From Pyronema omphalodes (Eukaryota; Ascomycota; Pezizomycetes; Pezizales; Pyronemataceae), in contig JAJJXM010000065.1 of NCBI GenBank assembly GCA_024516155.1, positions 186,001 through 250,000 on the forward strand: a stretch of DNA of 64,000 bases, in the 5' to 3' direction. Shown here in pieces: positions 24,301 through 37,128 of this stretch. The notes beneath the pieces were generated by a model. The model worked only from the letters and a program-made list of their open reading frames with translations. It had not been told where the DNA came from and made no database searches. The translations under genes were made by a program, and so were the position numbers. Numbering within the stretch: the stretch's first letter is position 1; each line of letters starts with the position of its first letter.

Positions 24301-27300
24301 TGCAGCAGTGGTGTTATTAAGACTTGCGTAGATAACACTAGCATCATGAAGCTCGACAAGCTGTTGGAAAGCCTGGAGCAAAGGAATGTGAGCGTTGGTA
24401 ATATTCTTCGGAAGACTATGCCACTTGCGGAGCGAGAGTTGAATTGCCTCATCACAGAGTCTGGAGAACTCCTCTGGTCTTTCGGTCTTAGCATGACACT
24501 TCTGCAGCGCCATGAAAGCAGCAAAGAAATATCTGCGAGGCGTAGGAGAGTCCATCAAACTTTTAACCGTCTGATCCATCCTCTCACCTTCCGCGGAGCT
24601 CCAATTCTCAATAACCCTCCATCCACACTCCAACATAAGATCACTAAAATTCTCATGCTTGGCGAATTCACTCAAGATATCCCATTGCTGAAGTTTCTGA
24701 GCGCAAATAACCCAATGATCCTCCCAAAGCATGTATTCCGAGCTCGAGAATGGTAATATTCCAGTCCTGGCCTTAATCTGCGCACTCTCATACATCTGTT
24801 GAGCTTTGTCCCACATTCCATGTTGTTCGAAGGATACTGCGGCGTTTGTTTCAATGTAATTGGATCGTCGTCTCCAGAGACCATAAAACATATCATCCTC
24901 AGAAAGCATAGCATATGTCTCCAACAGAGCATCAAGATTCGATTCGCGGACGGTAGCAGTCTCAACAGGAGGGAAGATGACAGCATCCTCCAGGAGATGT
25001 AGAGCGGTATACCAAGCATCATAAGTCTTCGTCAAAGTCTTGACCAGATGAGATGGCAAGTTCAGTTTCGGTCTAGCGTTTTCGATTCCTGCCAGGATAC
25101 TCTGAATAACGTTTGGACGCTTATCCATAGCATGATTATGCCAATCCTTAGCGAGCAAGTTGACAATTCCGCGCGACATATCCATCCTATCCTCCTTTCC
25201 AATGGCAGACCAACAGAGCGGGAACAAAGAAATCCAAATCCTGTTACCAGCCTCGGCATCAAGGTGTTGAAGTTGTCGTAAAGGTTCCAGAATATCTCCA
25301 CTTCTAACATCTCCAAGACTCTGCAAGAACTTTCTGTGGCGGTACATAAACTCCTCAAATTTCTCATCGAGCATAAGATCCGCCTTACGGGGATCATTCT
25401 GTCCATAAGTCGAGAAAATCTTCGAAGCCTGCATAACCCTGAAATCCTCCTCATGCAACTCGACTCTTTGCTCCAAGTCGATAGAACCAAACAACAAATG
25501 CGTCGCCTGGTGTAACCAATAAGAATCGCTCAAAGTCTCCCAATTCTGCGTGCTCAAAACAAAGCCAAACCGATTGCTGACAGTCCTGGAGATACTACGA
25601 TCAAAGATTTGCAGGAATCGGTTTCGCATAGTAGCATCCTTCGCACGGGTACCGACCAAGAACGCATGTTCCAGACGCACCGTAAGCTCCGTCTTGGTGA
25701 TAATCGGGTCTTCATAAATCTTGATAACCAGCTCGAGGAAGCAATTACAAAGCTCGGGGTCTGCTCTAGATTCAAATGCCAGCATCTTTGATAACACCGC
25801 CGTTTTCTCCTTAAGAGTCGGGAAGGTTTCGGTGGATCTAAAGACCCAGTTCTCAACAATACCAAGAATCTTCTTGCATAGAATAGTGCTAGTAGATTTC
25901 TCGACCAACTGTGCCATCACACTCAAAAAGGGACGTCTCTGATCTCCAAGTACCGAAACTCGGGAAGCTGCAACATCGATAACCATACACAAAAGCTTGG
26001 TGGTGGTCTCCGGATCAAACATCGGTCCATTACCAGCTCCAGGTGTCTCAGGCTTAGCTCCACTCGGCATAACCATACCATTAGGAGTGACGGGCGGTAC
26101 TGAGAGATGGTCCTTACCCAATTTCTGGAATGCTTTCATAAGGGCGGCAATGTGGTCGTCGATAACGGAAGGTCGTTTCTCGGAGAGAGTATGAAGGATG
26201 TGAACACTCGACATAAGATTGGTATTCAAGTTCTCCTGGACAATATTGGTGAGAGCAGAAATGAACTGATGCTCAGGAGTATCCTTCTTCGGTTCTTCAT
26301 CTTCATCCTCTCCCTCAGTCTTTTCGATAGGAACAGCTTCAAGAATACGCGCTAGGACTGGCTGAAGACTATCCTGGACATCGGCATTATCTGATCGAAG
26401 CGACTTGTCGAGATAAGTCTGAATCTGAGGAAGCTGAGATAGAACCCATTCATCCGTCTTAAGATCAAGAATAACCTTAAGGACATTCAATGAGTTAACA
26501 AAACCAGGAAGATTAGCCTCATCAATATCGTTGGTAACCAAAAACTCAGTCATAACCTTAGGGAAAAGATCAATCTCGAGTTCACCCCAGTAATTCGGTC
26601 CCAAAAAGTCCTTGAGGAGCTGAAGTGCCTTGATGCATGGTTCATCTGCCGTCTTACCGGGGTTCTTGTCCTGCGGTCTGCAAATAAACTGAACAAGATG
26701 GCGAATGACGAGGATTCTGAGCGCCGGAGGAATTGCTTCTGTTCCAGCGGAGGCAGATGCGGCCGGAGCTGGTAGCTGTGGTAGAGCTGGTCCACCGTCA
26801 CGCTTCCTCTTACCCAAAGGCGAGGAACCGGGGCTTCCAGTACCACTGCGAGCCTGCTCTACACGTCTCTGTTCCCATTTCCAGATAAGAGTGATAAGCT
26901 TGATGAAGAGTTTCTTGTACTCGGATGAAGGGTTAGGGATATTAAACACCAGTTTCGGTAGTGCATTAACAATCCAGGTAGCAAAGTGTTCTCTGCACTC
27001 ATAGAAAAGATCATCATGACGGACCAAGAACTGGAAGATATTGGTCATCTGGTGCGGGTTATGGCCTTCCTCCGAAAGAATCCTACGTGGCCACCTAGCC
27101 CAGATAGGATATTTATCGTCCTGGCGCGTTGGTACACGCTTCTTCAATACAGGCGCAATAAGTTCGAGTGCCTGGGTGACTAGCGGTCTACCTTCGTGAG
27201 CATGTGCTTTAAGCAGAGCAACATAAATCTGAATGACGATCTTGGAAGGAGTATCAAAGTATTTGATGAAGAATGCAATCAGTACATAAGCCGCTTGTTT

Positions 27301-30300
27301 GTTGACAATATCTTCAAGCTTGATGTAGTTCCAACCGAATTTGATGACATCCTTCCTAGCATCCGGTAAAAGAATGTTGTGGTCCCGGATAAGCAGCGCT
27401 GACATCTGAAGAAGCTCCATACGAGAGTGGTCGAGTCCCTGTGCTCCATCGTCGCCAAGGTCTCCAAGGTTCGGTCTCCAAATCTTGTTGTGGACGTTTT
27501 CAATCAAGTTACGGTCGACAAGACGTTCTCCATTGATGGTTGGGGATCCACGTCTCTTATCCATTGCCAAGATAGGGTTAACCAAGTAGTGGAATGCGAA
27601 TGTCTTGATATCCTGAGAAGCATTAGGGGTGCTGTAGAGAGCGAGACACTTGTAAATAATGTTCCTCCATTGCTCAATAGTTCCCTTGCAGATAATCTTG
27701 CTATAAATATGATGAGTGAGGATATTGGTAGTCCTTGCTCTCTTATCGGAAGTTGTTGCATCAATAACCTAGTAAAAATTATATCAGTTTATTGCAACAC
27801 CTCTCTGTAACCAAAAGAAAACCTACCTGGAAAAGGAAATCCAAATCCGTATCGACCTCTGTCAAATAAATCATAAAGATCTCCACAACCGTAGCAGAAG
27901 ACTGTTCAACCGCCAACTTAATCGGAATCGGAACCTTTCCATCCTTCGACTGTTCCCTGATATGAACTCCGGCCTTAAGTAAATGCTGCATCAAATCCCT
28001 ATTCTTCTGTAGCCACTCCTTAGTTGCATGAATAGAAATAGCCTTGACGATATTGATAGCATTGACAGTCGCAATAAACTTTTCACTTTCAGTCTTATCA
28101 GCCGGTAGCTCAGTAGAAAACCTGATCAATCCCGCAACATCCTCCTGTACAACATCCCGTACTGGTTTACAAGCTTTATCGGCCAAAAGTTGTGCAAAAA
28201 GTCGTCCATACTTCATATCAACCAGCTTTGGCTGAACATATTCCCAAGTTGCTTGCGGGTATCTATTAATAAACTTGACAAGCGGGGCACGGATAGGAGA
28301 ATGTTGAGTTCTTCGAAGTTTCTCCTCAAGCTCTAAGACGATACCAAAAAGGCCGCTCATGAAGTTAACTGCAGCCGCAGGAAGTAAGTGGAAGATATTG
28401 AGAATTGCTGCAATAATCTTGATGACACTATTCTGTTCAAGTAACTTCGCAGACGTCGCATAGAGAAAGTTATTATCGGCCAGTGTCTTAAGATGTTCCA
28501 AAAGACGAGCCCCTATCTCTACCTTGAAGTAATTAGTAAGCAATTCCAGAAGTCGTGCTAGTCCCTCTAATCCCGCAACGTTCAGCCTCTTCGGATCCGA
28601 CAAGTTCATAAGTATTGGGCGAAGACCACTTTGCAGTAGGTCTCTGGGAAGCTTGTTCGTTTGCTGCAGTACACCTTTAAGTCCATCGTTGGCCGCATTT
28701 ATAACCTCAGGCGCCTTGTAGTATAAAGACTTGAAGAAAACCGAGATGATTCTAGCCCGTGATTGTTGTTTATCTGGAGCTGAGAATTCCGGGGCCAAGA
28801 TAGCTGTTGACAATAACTTAATGCATACCACACGAAGATGCAGAACCGATTCCGAAGTTCTATGTTCCATAAGTCTGTTATTTGATAAAGCCTCATCATC
28901 AGCATCCGCAAGCGCAAGAGCTTCCATCATAAGACGAAGCATTTCCTCACTAAACTCCACAAAATTCGGTTCCAGATTCAAGCAGTAGGTGATAGCATCG
29001 ATGTATCCAATCTGACTGGCAAAAGGTAGGGCTCGTAGAGGCTTGTTGAAAATAGGCGTCAAGAGTCGATCCTTTATCGGGGCCATGAGGAGATGCTTAG
29101 GAACACCAACGATGGTTTCTAAGGTGATGAATGCCTCCTGGACTGTTTGGCGGACATGTCTGTTGGGGTTTGAGATTTCCAGGAACAGAAGGTTGCAGAG
29201 ATTGAAGGATCTCGTCCGTTCCTTGGTGAACTCTTCTTGTGGAATACCCTTGTTGCAAGTATTGAGGACGAGAGTAAGAGTTTCCTGTGCAGACTCTCTA
29301 GTGATCGCGGGAAGATCCTGAGGAACATCCTTAATGACATAGAGCAAAGCTCTAACCCAGTCATTTTGTCGTTCCCTAAGCCATGCCTGACCCATATTTA
29401 GATCCTCCACCAGAGCTCTAATACCCCTAACACCACCAAACTTGGGATACCACTCCTCCTCGTAGCAGTTATGCGCAAAAGTTTTCGACAGAGTAAGGAA
29501 AAAGGGTAACTTGTGAACCTTCTCTTCCGATCCGAAAAGAATTCCAGCAGTTTCATAGATGACCTTCATCGCCTGAACCGCAGTTTCCCTCACAACTTCC
29601 CGATCCGAAGAAAGACAATCACCAATAGCCTCAGCCAGCACACGACTATCCAAGTTCATAGGTCCTTCACCACCAGTCACCACAAAGTTCTGCTTACTCT
29701 GTCGCATCTCAATAACCGCTCGACCCATCTCCAGAATCGTAAAATGTCTGCACACATCAAAAGCGAGTGTCTTAGCCTCTTCCAAAAGCTCAGGAACAGC
29801 AGTTGCATGAATAACCGCCTGGATAAGTTTTCTTAGCACAGCTTCCTGCTCATGTTTTTTCTGTACTGATTTCGTCCGATCGGAAACAGCCACAACAACC
29901 TCCGCAACATCGATATTTCCCTCAAACAGGTCATTGGCATATAATCGAACCTGGTGCATAAAATCTTCCGGTAGCGGGTCATTTCCGATAAAGATCTTCA
30001 AGCTGGAAGCAAGATACTTCAACGCCTGTTGTTTATAATAAAACTCCGAGTTCCGTTCCTGTTCCGTCCTAGTAATCTTCATTTCCAAAATCTTACCCAA
30101 TGCTAAATCCACCATATGCAAAATCGGAAACGGTCTCTCATTAGGGGCACCGATAAGTTTCACATTAATGCTGGTTTCATCATCCGAGAAAGGCTTGAAT
30201 TTGAGTTCCGGTGGATGAACCAAGAACCGTCGGTTTCTACCTCCAAGTTTTCCGAGGATACGCATTGTGGTATGACTGTGGAAATGATTATAGGGAAGAG

Positions 30301-33300
30301 GTTTCAGATGCTCCCATAAAGCACTCATGAGGTCGTCAATATATGGTGCCATGATAGGGTCCAAGTAATCCGGTGTAAGGTTGTCCACGCAAAGTTCTAG
30401 AGTCTTAAGACCCTTGCTGACAAGATCTGTACCAGCACGGAGAGCGACGACAAGTGGCTTCATGAGATATCCAAGATGTGGCAACAAGTTGCTAAGGCGT
30501 GCCGGAACAGTTAGACAGAGCTCAACATAAAGATCCCTTTCGTTTGACTTCCTAGCGGAGTTAAGCTGGGTGTTAAGGTTGTCTAGTAGAACTTCCAAAA
30601 GAGGAAGAATCTCCTTATACAAGTGCTCAAAGCGTCCACCACCGATACTACGGAAAAGTGAGCGCAGCAGTAAGAAGTAGTTCATAGGTGCCTTTGCTGT
30701 TGTAGCAAGGTTAATAGACTTCAGAACAATATCCTTAACGTGAGGTAATAGCACAGCCTCGTTTTGAGCCGAAAACAGCGTAACCGCCATGAAGGACAAC
30801 TTAAATAACCTCAGGAGGATGCTAGATTTCTTCTCATCGTCTGTACCAACGTCCTCAATGTTATTCATCAAAAACTGCAATAGCATACCACAGAAACTAG
30901 GCGAGGTAGCTTCGCTAGCAAGGAAGAATTGCGGGACATGGAAAAGAGGAGCATGATCAAATATCATCTGATACATGAAGGGGATTTCTGAATGGAAAAC
31001 CTCATGGAAAGTTGCCGGGTCGATACAGTGGAATACAGTCGCAAATGTTTCCAGAAGATCTTTCTCCTCCTTTCCATGTGGTAAGGTGAAGTGCGCCGAA
31101 GGCTCCACACTATTAGTCGCCTCATCGCTATCCAGGTCCGCATAGTATCTGAAAACCCGTGCTCCTTCACGGAATAACTTGATGATGATGTTAACCTCCT
31201 CCGCACTGAATCCGAAAGCAACTTCGTTATTCCAGTTAGCAGGTAGCGGCTCCCCTGTCTGCGTTTGTGGAGGCGGTGGATTGCAGGCCCGTAGAGAAAA
31301 CAACATGCTTTTCAAGCCGTTCATGAGGTTCTTGAAAAGAAATTTGTTATCCGCTACAGGATCCGAGCCTCGTTCTCGCGAAATTGACGTCTTGATTGGA
31401 GTCGCAACAAAGATATCGATTTCGTCATAGTCTTCCCCAGAGTTATCTTCCGGGGCATCATCATCCGTCTTTCCCTCTTCCTTGAGTTTGTTGTGGAGTC
31501 TGCTCTGCTTAACAGCATTAGGAAATTGTCGGTTCATGGCCGCAAACTTCTCCGCAATGGCATCCAGAATCATAATCAAGAAGTGTCGAGCCTCCTGTTT
31601 ATCCTCCAGTTTTGCAATGAACTCCGCAAGGTTCAAAAGCAACTTCGCGCTCATAGTTTGGAAACTAGTTCCTGGGAAGTTGTCGTGGAGATTCTGGGTG
31701 TAGACATCCACTGTTCTTCGAATTTGATCGGGCTTCAGTTGTTCTCGGACATGATGAATAAGATCGGCCAGCATACTGTATGCCAATGGTCTAGAATAAA
31801 AACTATTAGTACATGAAGAAATAATAGACTGCACAACCAAAATAAAATAAAGATACCTCATTGTCTCATATACTGTCAATCCATCTCCAATCAATACCCT
31901 CTCGTCAAGTAATTCATCAATCTTCTTGAGAAAGATACGCCGGAAGTTAAAATTAATAATATGCCTTGTTGCTACTAATAATTCCTGCATAATCTTGTTA
32001 GTGACATTGAATGATGACCTGGGAAAAATAGGATTCAAACCTTCCTAGCACCCGACTTTTCACGAGGGCAGTCCTTCAATAGACGTACAACAATTTCTGG
32101 CAAAGCCGGTAAGAAATCCGTAAGCTGCTGTGAATACACCCTAAGAACATACGCAAGGAAACTCATAGTCTATCATACTTTAGCATCAAATTCACATAAT
32201 CATAAGATATAATAATGTTTTTACAGACCTTCACTTGGGCAGTAATGAATTCTCCAAAAGCATTTCTATTCTTGATGTTTGGGCTAACACCAGTGAAATT
32301 CTCCCCTCGTAGCGCTGCTTGCTCATGTGCTTCTCTCTGTGGTTGTGCTTGCAATTGTAGCATTTGTTTTATTAATGGTACAAATAGCTTCACGTTCTTA
32401 TGCACTGAGTTTCTGTGTGCCTGAAACAAGCTTACGACGATGATAGGACATTCTGCAAGTACTTTAAAACTTTGCATACCCTTTATCAACATCTTTGCCG
32501 GTTGAGCATCACCCCCAATAGGATCCGATCCGGGAATCAATGGTGACATTGGTTTTGGAGATTGAAACTGATTGTTGGGTGTACTTGGCATTCCTGGAGT
32601 TGCCCCAGAATGTGAAGGCGAGTTATCAAATGTATCTTTGACCGCCTTTGGCATCTGCGAAAACATGTCCATTATTAGGTCTAGGAATGGTTGGACTTGT
32701 TCTTGTAGTAACTTCTGGTAGTTGCGTTGGAAATCCATTATCGTCTTCATGCAGAGTACAGCGTTCTCTTCATTTTCGACTCGCACAAGGCCCATTAGTA
32801 GTTCCAGAACCTCATTCCGATATGGCTGTAGTGCTTCCGGTGGTGTAAACGGTAGTCTGTGAAGAGTGTCCAATATCATGGAACGTAATTTCTATAGCCA
32901 CCGAAATCATCCGTTAGACTATACAACATACAACCCGGAGATCACTTTCAAAAGTGAAAAGAAGATCATCTCCTCCGAAGAGAATCAGTGTACAACCTCG
33001 AGAAAAGGGCGCTCATACCTGTTCGGGCGAAGTAGAATCAAAAACCGGGGGTCCCTTCAAGATCTCCAAAAACACCGGCATAAGAGTAGCCAGAAACTTG
33101 ACATAGTCGCTAGGAACGGTATGTGTGAAAAGATCGATAGAATCTCGCAGTTCGCTTGCCGCCTGGAGCTTCTGTTTGACGTCTAGACATAACCTTCTAT
33201 CAGCGCTTCAGTTCTCCTTGAATCCCCTTCGTAGTCCATCCAATGCTTCTTTCTTCCATCCTGAAGAATATGAAGACAAACTTCACCGCCGCTGTCGGTC

Positions 33301-33386
33301 CCTCGCTCGCCTCGGGAATGTGAAATGTCCCTACCTATGCTACTATCGGCCAGCCTCGCGGCATAGCTCTCCGCTCCAGCGGCCAT
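21341..33386 (-). CDS. tra1: Tra1, SAGA/NuA4 activator-binding subunit (PIKK pseudokinase)
   Basis: Tra1 is the very large scaffold of the SAGA and NuA4 histone acetyltransferase complexes and contacts transcriptional activators in the nucleus. Ten exons join in frame: 33386-33335, 33182-33019, 32891-32229, 32169-32041, 31984-31857, 31790-27827, 27768-23413, 23356-22055, 21999-21670, 21607-21341. They give 3784 aa, close to the 3744 aa of yeast Tra1. Introns are 55-66 nt except the first two (152 and 127). Residues 1-2600 are helical HEAT-type repeats; the FAT region follows to about 3150. A Pro/Gln/Gly-rich linker covers about 3165-3270, then the PI3K-like domain, and the FATC end ([15 protein letters not shown]..) closes the protein. 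Where an active kinase has its Asp-Arg-His loop, this protein has MSNRFPHKM, and no DFG motif follows, so it is a pseudokinase as expected. The last residues are WMPYL. Confidence 0.97.
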
Positions 33387-35208
33387 GGTAGCCAGGGTTT
33401 ATGTGCTAGCTATATCGTGATGATTCGTGCAAACCGGCAAAGTTTGCGATGTCGCCGAAGGTATTAGGGTATACGGCAGGGTGTGTAATCGGCGGCGAAG
33501 GGTAGGTAAAATTCAACCACGGCAACGGCAAAAATCGAGTAGGGCGAAGAGAGTGAAAGCTTAAAGGATGAAGCTATAGCGAAAAGACGAGAAAGTAAGC
33601 GGAAGTTTTTCTCGGCGATATTCTGAAGCAAAAAGAAAAAAAAAAACGGGAGTGGTGGTGAACGAGTTTGGGTGGTGAGTGGCTGTATTTGCGGGCAAGA
33701 AGTGAACTTTGCGCGTTGGGGAGGCTTTGTCCGCACAACTTCGGTCTGCGCAAGACAAGAAGAAGAACAACCCTACTACTACTCGATTCGCACACCTTAC
33801 GATTCGGCTGAAAAAAACTTACAGAAAAGAAGAAAAGAATATAGTATAGAAGCACTGCCAATCACGTCGTCAAATAGTAAATTGCGCGTAAATTCGTGAG
33901 GCGACAAATTGCGGGGTGTTGAAGCACTTAGTTGACGACAAGTGGATATGGTTGCCTTGACTCTCTCTCACTCTCAGTCCTCTCTGCTACGAAACGCGAC
34001 TGGGCTCCCCCGGAGACCTTGAAGACCGCCAAGCCGCTAAAGAAATCACGCCTTTTGGACTAGTGCATGTTATCACAGAGCCGCCTTGAGCCTCATGCTC
34101 AATTAAGCGCAGGCAGACACCTTCCTCAACTTCAACCGAGATGTGAGACCTTGACTTCGTGTAAGTATTTAGCACCGTACCTTGTAGAATTAATTTCTCC
34201 GGCAACTCCCACGCCTTCGCCGAAAGCGAATTCCCACATGCAGTAGAAAAAGACCTTAAGAACACAAAGCTAAAGACCATGCTACAGTCGGTATGTATCT
34301 CAGGCCAACAAGTCAGCAGTATCATATGTACCCATGTTTAATTCCTCACAATGGATGCAGTTCAGTCCACTGTTGGAGGCTCTACATAGTTTGCCTTGGA
34401 GGATTTTATATGGCTGCCTAGATTCCAACAAAAAAGAAGCCGCTGGTAATGGTATGGTACATAATCCTAGGTTGCCTGCCACTTAGATACTGCAACCGTT
34501 TTGTGCAACACGATGATGACCTCTTCCAATGAATCTTCTGAAACACCGAATATTCAAACCGGGTTAGCAAAAGAAGCATACCCACAGTCTGCGTCAGAGC
34601 TCCATTAAAGAGTTCCGTTAAAAACTATTGGCTTCACGGAATTGAATGGTGGTGGTGATGGTGGGCAGGACAGGGCAGGTGGGTCGCGGAACTGTGCTTG
34701 CTGCATGTGTATGTGTATGTGTATGTGTAGTGCAGTGCGTGTACGATCACACGGGATTTGATCGACCGAGAAAGCGCTTCTGGTACCGAACAACAATTTG
34801 GATATCACTGGAACATGAGCAGAAGAACATGTGGTGATCCGTTTATTGAATCCCACATGTCTTGATTGTGTTGTTGTGCTTCTAGCATTTTGTTAAGATG
34901 ATTGACGTAGCCGGACAAACAACCTTATCATCTGACGGCCAATAAGCGAGACTGTACATCCTTTGGCGAATGAGCTCGGCAGACGGTACGCACCGCGTTA
35001 TCAATAAGTCCAAAAAGCAATTAGCGAGCTGCAATGGTATGCTTCAAGCACATTCTCTCACTCGGATAATCATTAGCATGAAAAAAAAACATGAGACATC
35101 TCCAATGTTAATTCATCTGCAGAGTCTATTTTGGGATATAACAATGATCTAGCAGCCATGATTCCTCTATTTATTTCCTTGAAGCAGATCAAACTTTTGG
35201 GTACTAGC
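33387..35208. other. tra1 upstream / tfc1 downstream region
   Basis: This spacer between two minus-strand genes should hold the tra1 promoter (33387 upward) and the tfc1 3' end. It contains a GTATGT microsatellite (34706-34728) and one weak open frame listed separately. Nothing else was recognised. Confidence 0.5.
33987..34325 (-). CDS. weak hypothetical small ORF
   Basis: A 112-codon open frame with in-frame ATGs at 34325 and 34280. From the second ATG the product begins MVFSFVFLRSFSTACG, which could be a short hydrophobic targeting segment. It goes on with a mixed-composition stretch (LPEKLILQGTVLNTYTKSRS..ISVEVEEGVCLRLIEHEAQ) that looks more protein-like than its surroundings. No family is recognised and no supporting splice sites were needed. 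It could equally be a chance frame in the tra1 upstream region. Confidence 0.2.
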   Translation of the reverse strand: MILLTCWPEIHTDCSMVFSFVFLRSFSTACGNSLSAKAWELPEKLILQGTVLNTYTKSRSHISVEVEEGVCLRLIEHEAQGGSVITCTSPKGVISLAAWRSSRSPGEPSRVS

Positions 35209-37128
35209 CTAGTAATCGTCGTCATCTTCGTCCCCACCAAGCACATCAAAGTCCTCCTCGTCATCAATTTCGTCATCAAATCCTGTGGAAAGTCAGTCTC
35301 TATCATTTCATCAACTGGAGCTAGTCTTATACCGATATCACCTCTGCCAAGCATGGCCATCATCTCCTTAACCTTTCCATCCACCTCACCCTGTGTCTGT
35401 GGCAATTCCAATTCCTTATCCCACTCTCCATCTGCATCCTCTTCCTCCCCATCTTCCCCGTCCTCCCCGGCAGCTTCTCCAGTCTCCTCCTCTTGTGCCT
35501 CTTCTCCTGCTGCCGATTCCTCGACTGCAGTGTTCTCTCCCGGGTGTCTGAAATACCTAACAGCCTTTCTTCTCTTCTCCGCCCTCATTTCTCTCTCCCT
35601 CTCATCCTTCCTCTTCCTCTCCGCCTCCTGTTCCTCATCCTCACTCTCCTGTTCCAGAATAGGAAGACAATCCGCATCAGTAAGCGGTTTCCCAATGGCA
35701 ATACCCTGAATCTTTGCCTTCATAATACTCTTGATCTTTGTCAAAGTGCTATGTCTATACCAACCATCCGTCGGATCACAGGTCTTCCTCAACGACTCCG
35801 TATTGATGATTTGAACCAACAATGGATCCGTCACATCACAAAGCTGGAAACATCTTCCATCTCTAATGAGTCTTTTTCCATCAAAGATATGAGAGGCTTC
35901 ATTGATGTTGTGATGAGTCGGATAGCTTGGTCGAGATTTGTTGGTTTCGATTTGGAAAAATACACTTTGGTAAATTCTGTACTTGGGGTCGGTTCTAGGA
36001 TCTAAGCCATAGAGTACACAAGTATCTCTCCAAGGTCCAGCACGCCACATATAAGCAACATGAGCCATTGCAAATCTAACCAGGGTTTGCAAGTGCTTAG
36101 GAAAGTTGTTGTAAAGAGCTCTTCTGGTCCAGATGGGGCGCTGGTCAAATAATGCACGGAGGTTATCGACACATTCTTTGTGTAAAGAGTCGAGTGTTTC
36201 ATAGGCGGGGATAGTGGTGGGCTTTTCGGGAATGTCCGCAATAGAGATATGAACCATAGGAGTGAGGGTCTTTGGAGCCGCTTGGAAGTTGAGAAGCTTA
36301 GTTTTACCATCAATTAAGGCACGCTTTACTGCAGGGTTTTGCCGGAAGTTGTAGGTATGTGGGATGACGGTGTTGGAAAATAGAGGAGGAGGTAGGATTT
36401 CGGAATTGGGGTCGGCACGCATGTCGGAGAGCTGGAATTCCTGGATTTTTTCATCTGGAAAATCAAAGAGTTAGCAAAGCGAGTGATACGGTGGGAAGTT
36501 GAATTACAGGTGGCATCTCCAAACTTGTCTTTTAGCTTCTCGACAAAGGCGGAGCGTGAGAGGTTCCATTGAAAGTTTGCCATATCTAGTAATAGTTAAC
36601 CAATGGATCTCTTTTTGTAGAATCCAAATCCCGACAAACCTCTAAAACGAACAGTTTTGTCGATCATTCCTACAGCTTCGACTTTGTAGTTGCCATTACT
36701 GGCTTGTATTCTTTCCAGCAGAGAATCATATTGTGGTTCTTCAGGTCTGGTTGTAGATGTCCCAGATTCACCCGATTTTCTCTTTCGTCTCCGCTTAGGA
36801 ATAGTGATTTTTAGTAGCAAATTCTTTGTTGGTACCGAACGCGACTCGATCGGAGCTTGCATCGGATCTTCCGGGCGGAACCTGAGATGCAGGGCCATGT
36901 TTCCATTTGAAGCAGCTAGCTAGCTTTTTGTCAGGTCACGAAATGTCACTACGCGCATGAGAAGCATACCTTCTGGAGAGCTTCCTCTCCTCCCAGTGTA
37001 GCAATTCCTTTCTCGACATTCTTGATGATTGCTGGGTGTTCAATACAGATAATTTTCTTGTCTGGAACCGTAATCCATGGTGCTGACGGTATGTTCTTGG
37101 AGGTGGAGGGTGCCGGCGCGTTTGACAT
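35209..37128 (-). CDS. tfc1: TFIIIC subunit Tfc1/Sfc1 (tau95, GTF3C5 homologue)
   Basis: This subunit of general factor TFIIIC helps bind the A box of tRNA genes and recruits RNA polymerase III. Five exons join in frame: 37128-36970, 36919-36640, 36585-36508, 36454-35333, 35282-35209, giving 570 aa. The N-terminal part (WITVPDKKIICIEHPAI, then LHLRFRPEDPM) matches the beta-barrel dimerisation region of the family. The middle part (RPIWTRRALYNNFPKHLQ, AYMWRAGPWRDTCVLYGLDP) is the conserved DNA-binding half. The C-terminus is very acidic, as expected. The last intron (35332-35283, 50 nt) matters: without it the frame continues into basic sequence, while splicing gives an Asp/Glu tail ending DEDDDDY. 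The gene is divergent from the B56 gene, 2.8 kb away. Confidence 0.95.

Noticed and set aside
35131..36005. Ser-rich plus-strand frames of 192 and 170 codons
   Set aside because: Antisense shadows of the acidic, Glu-rich tfc1 exon.
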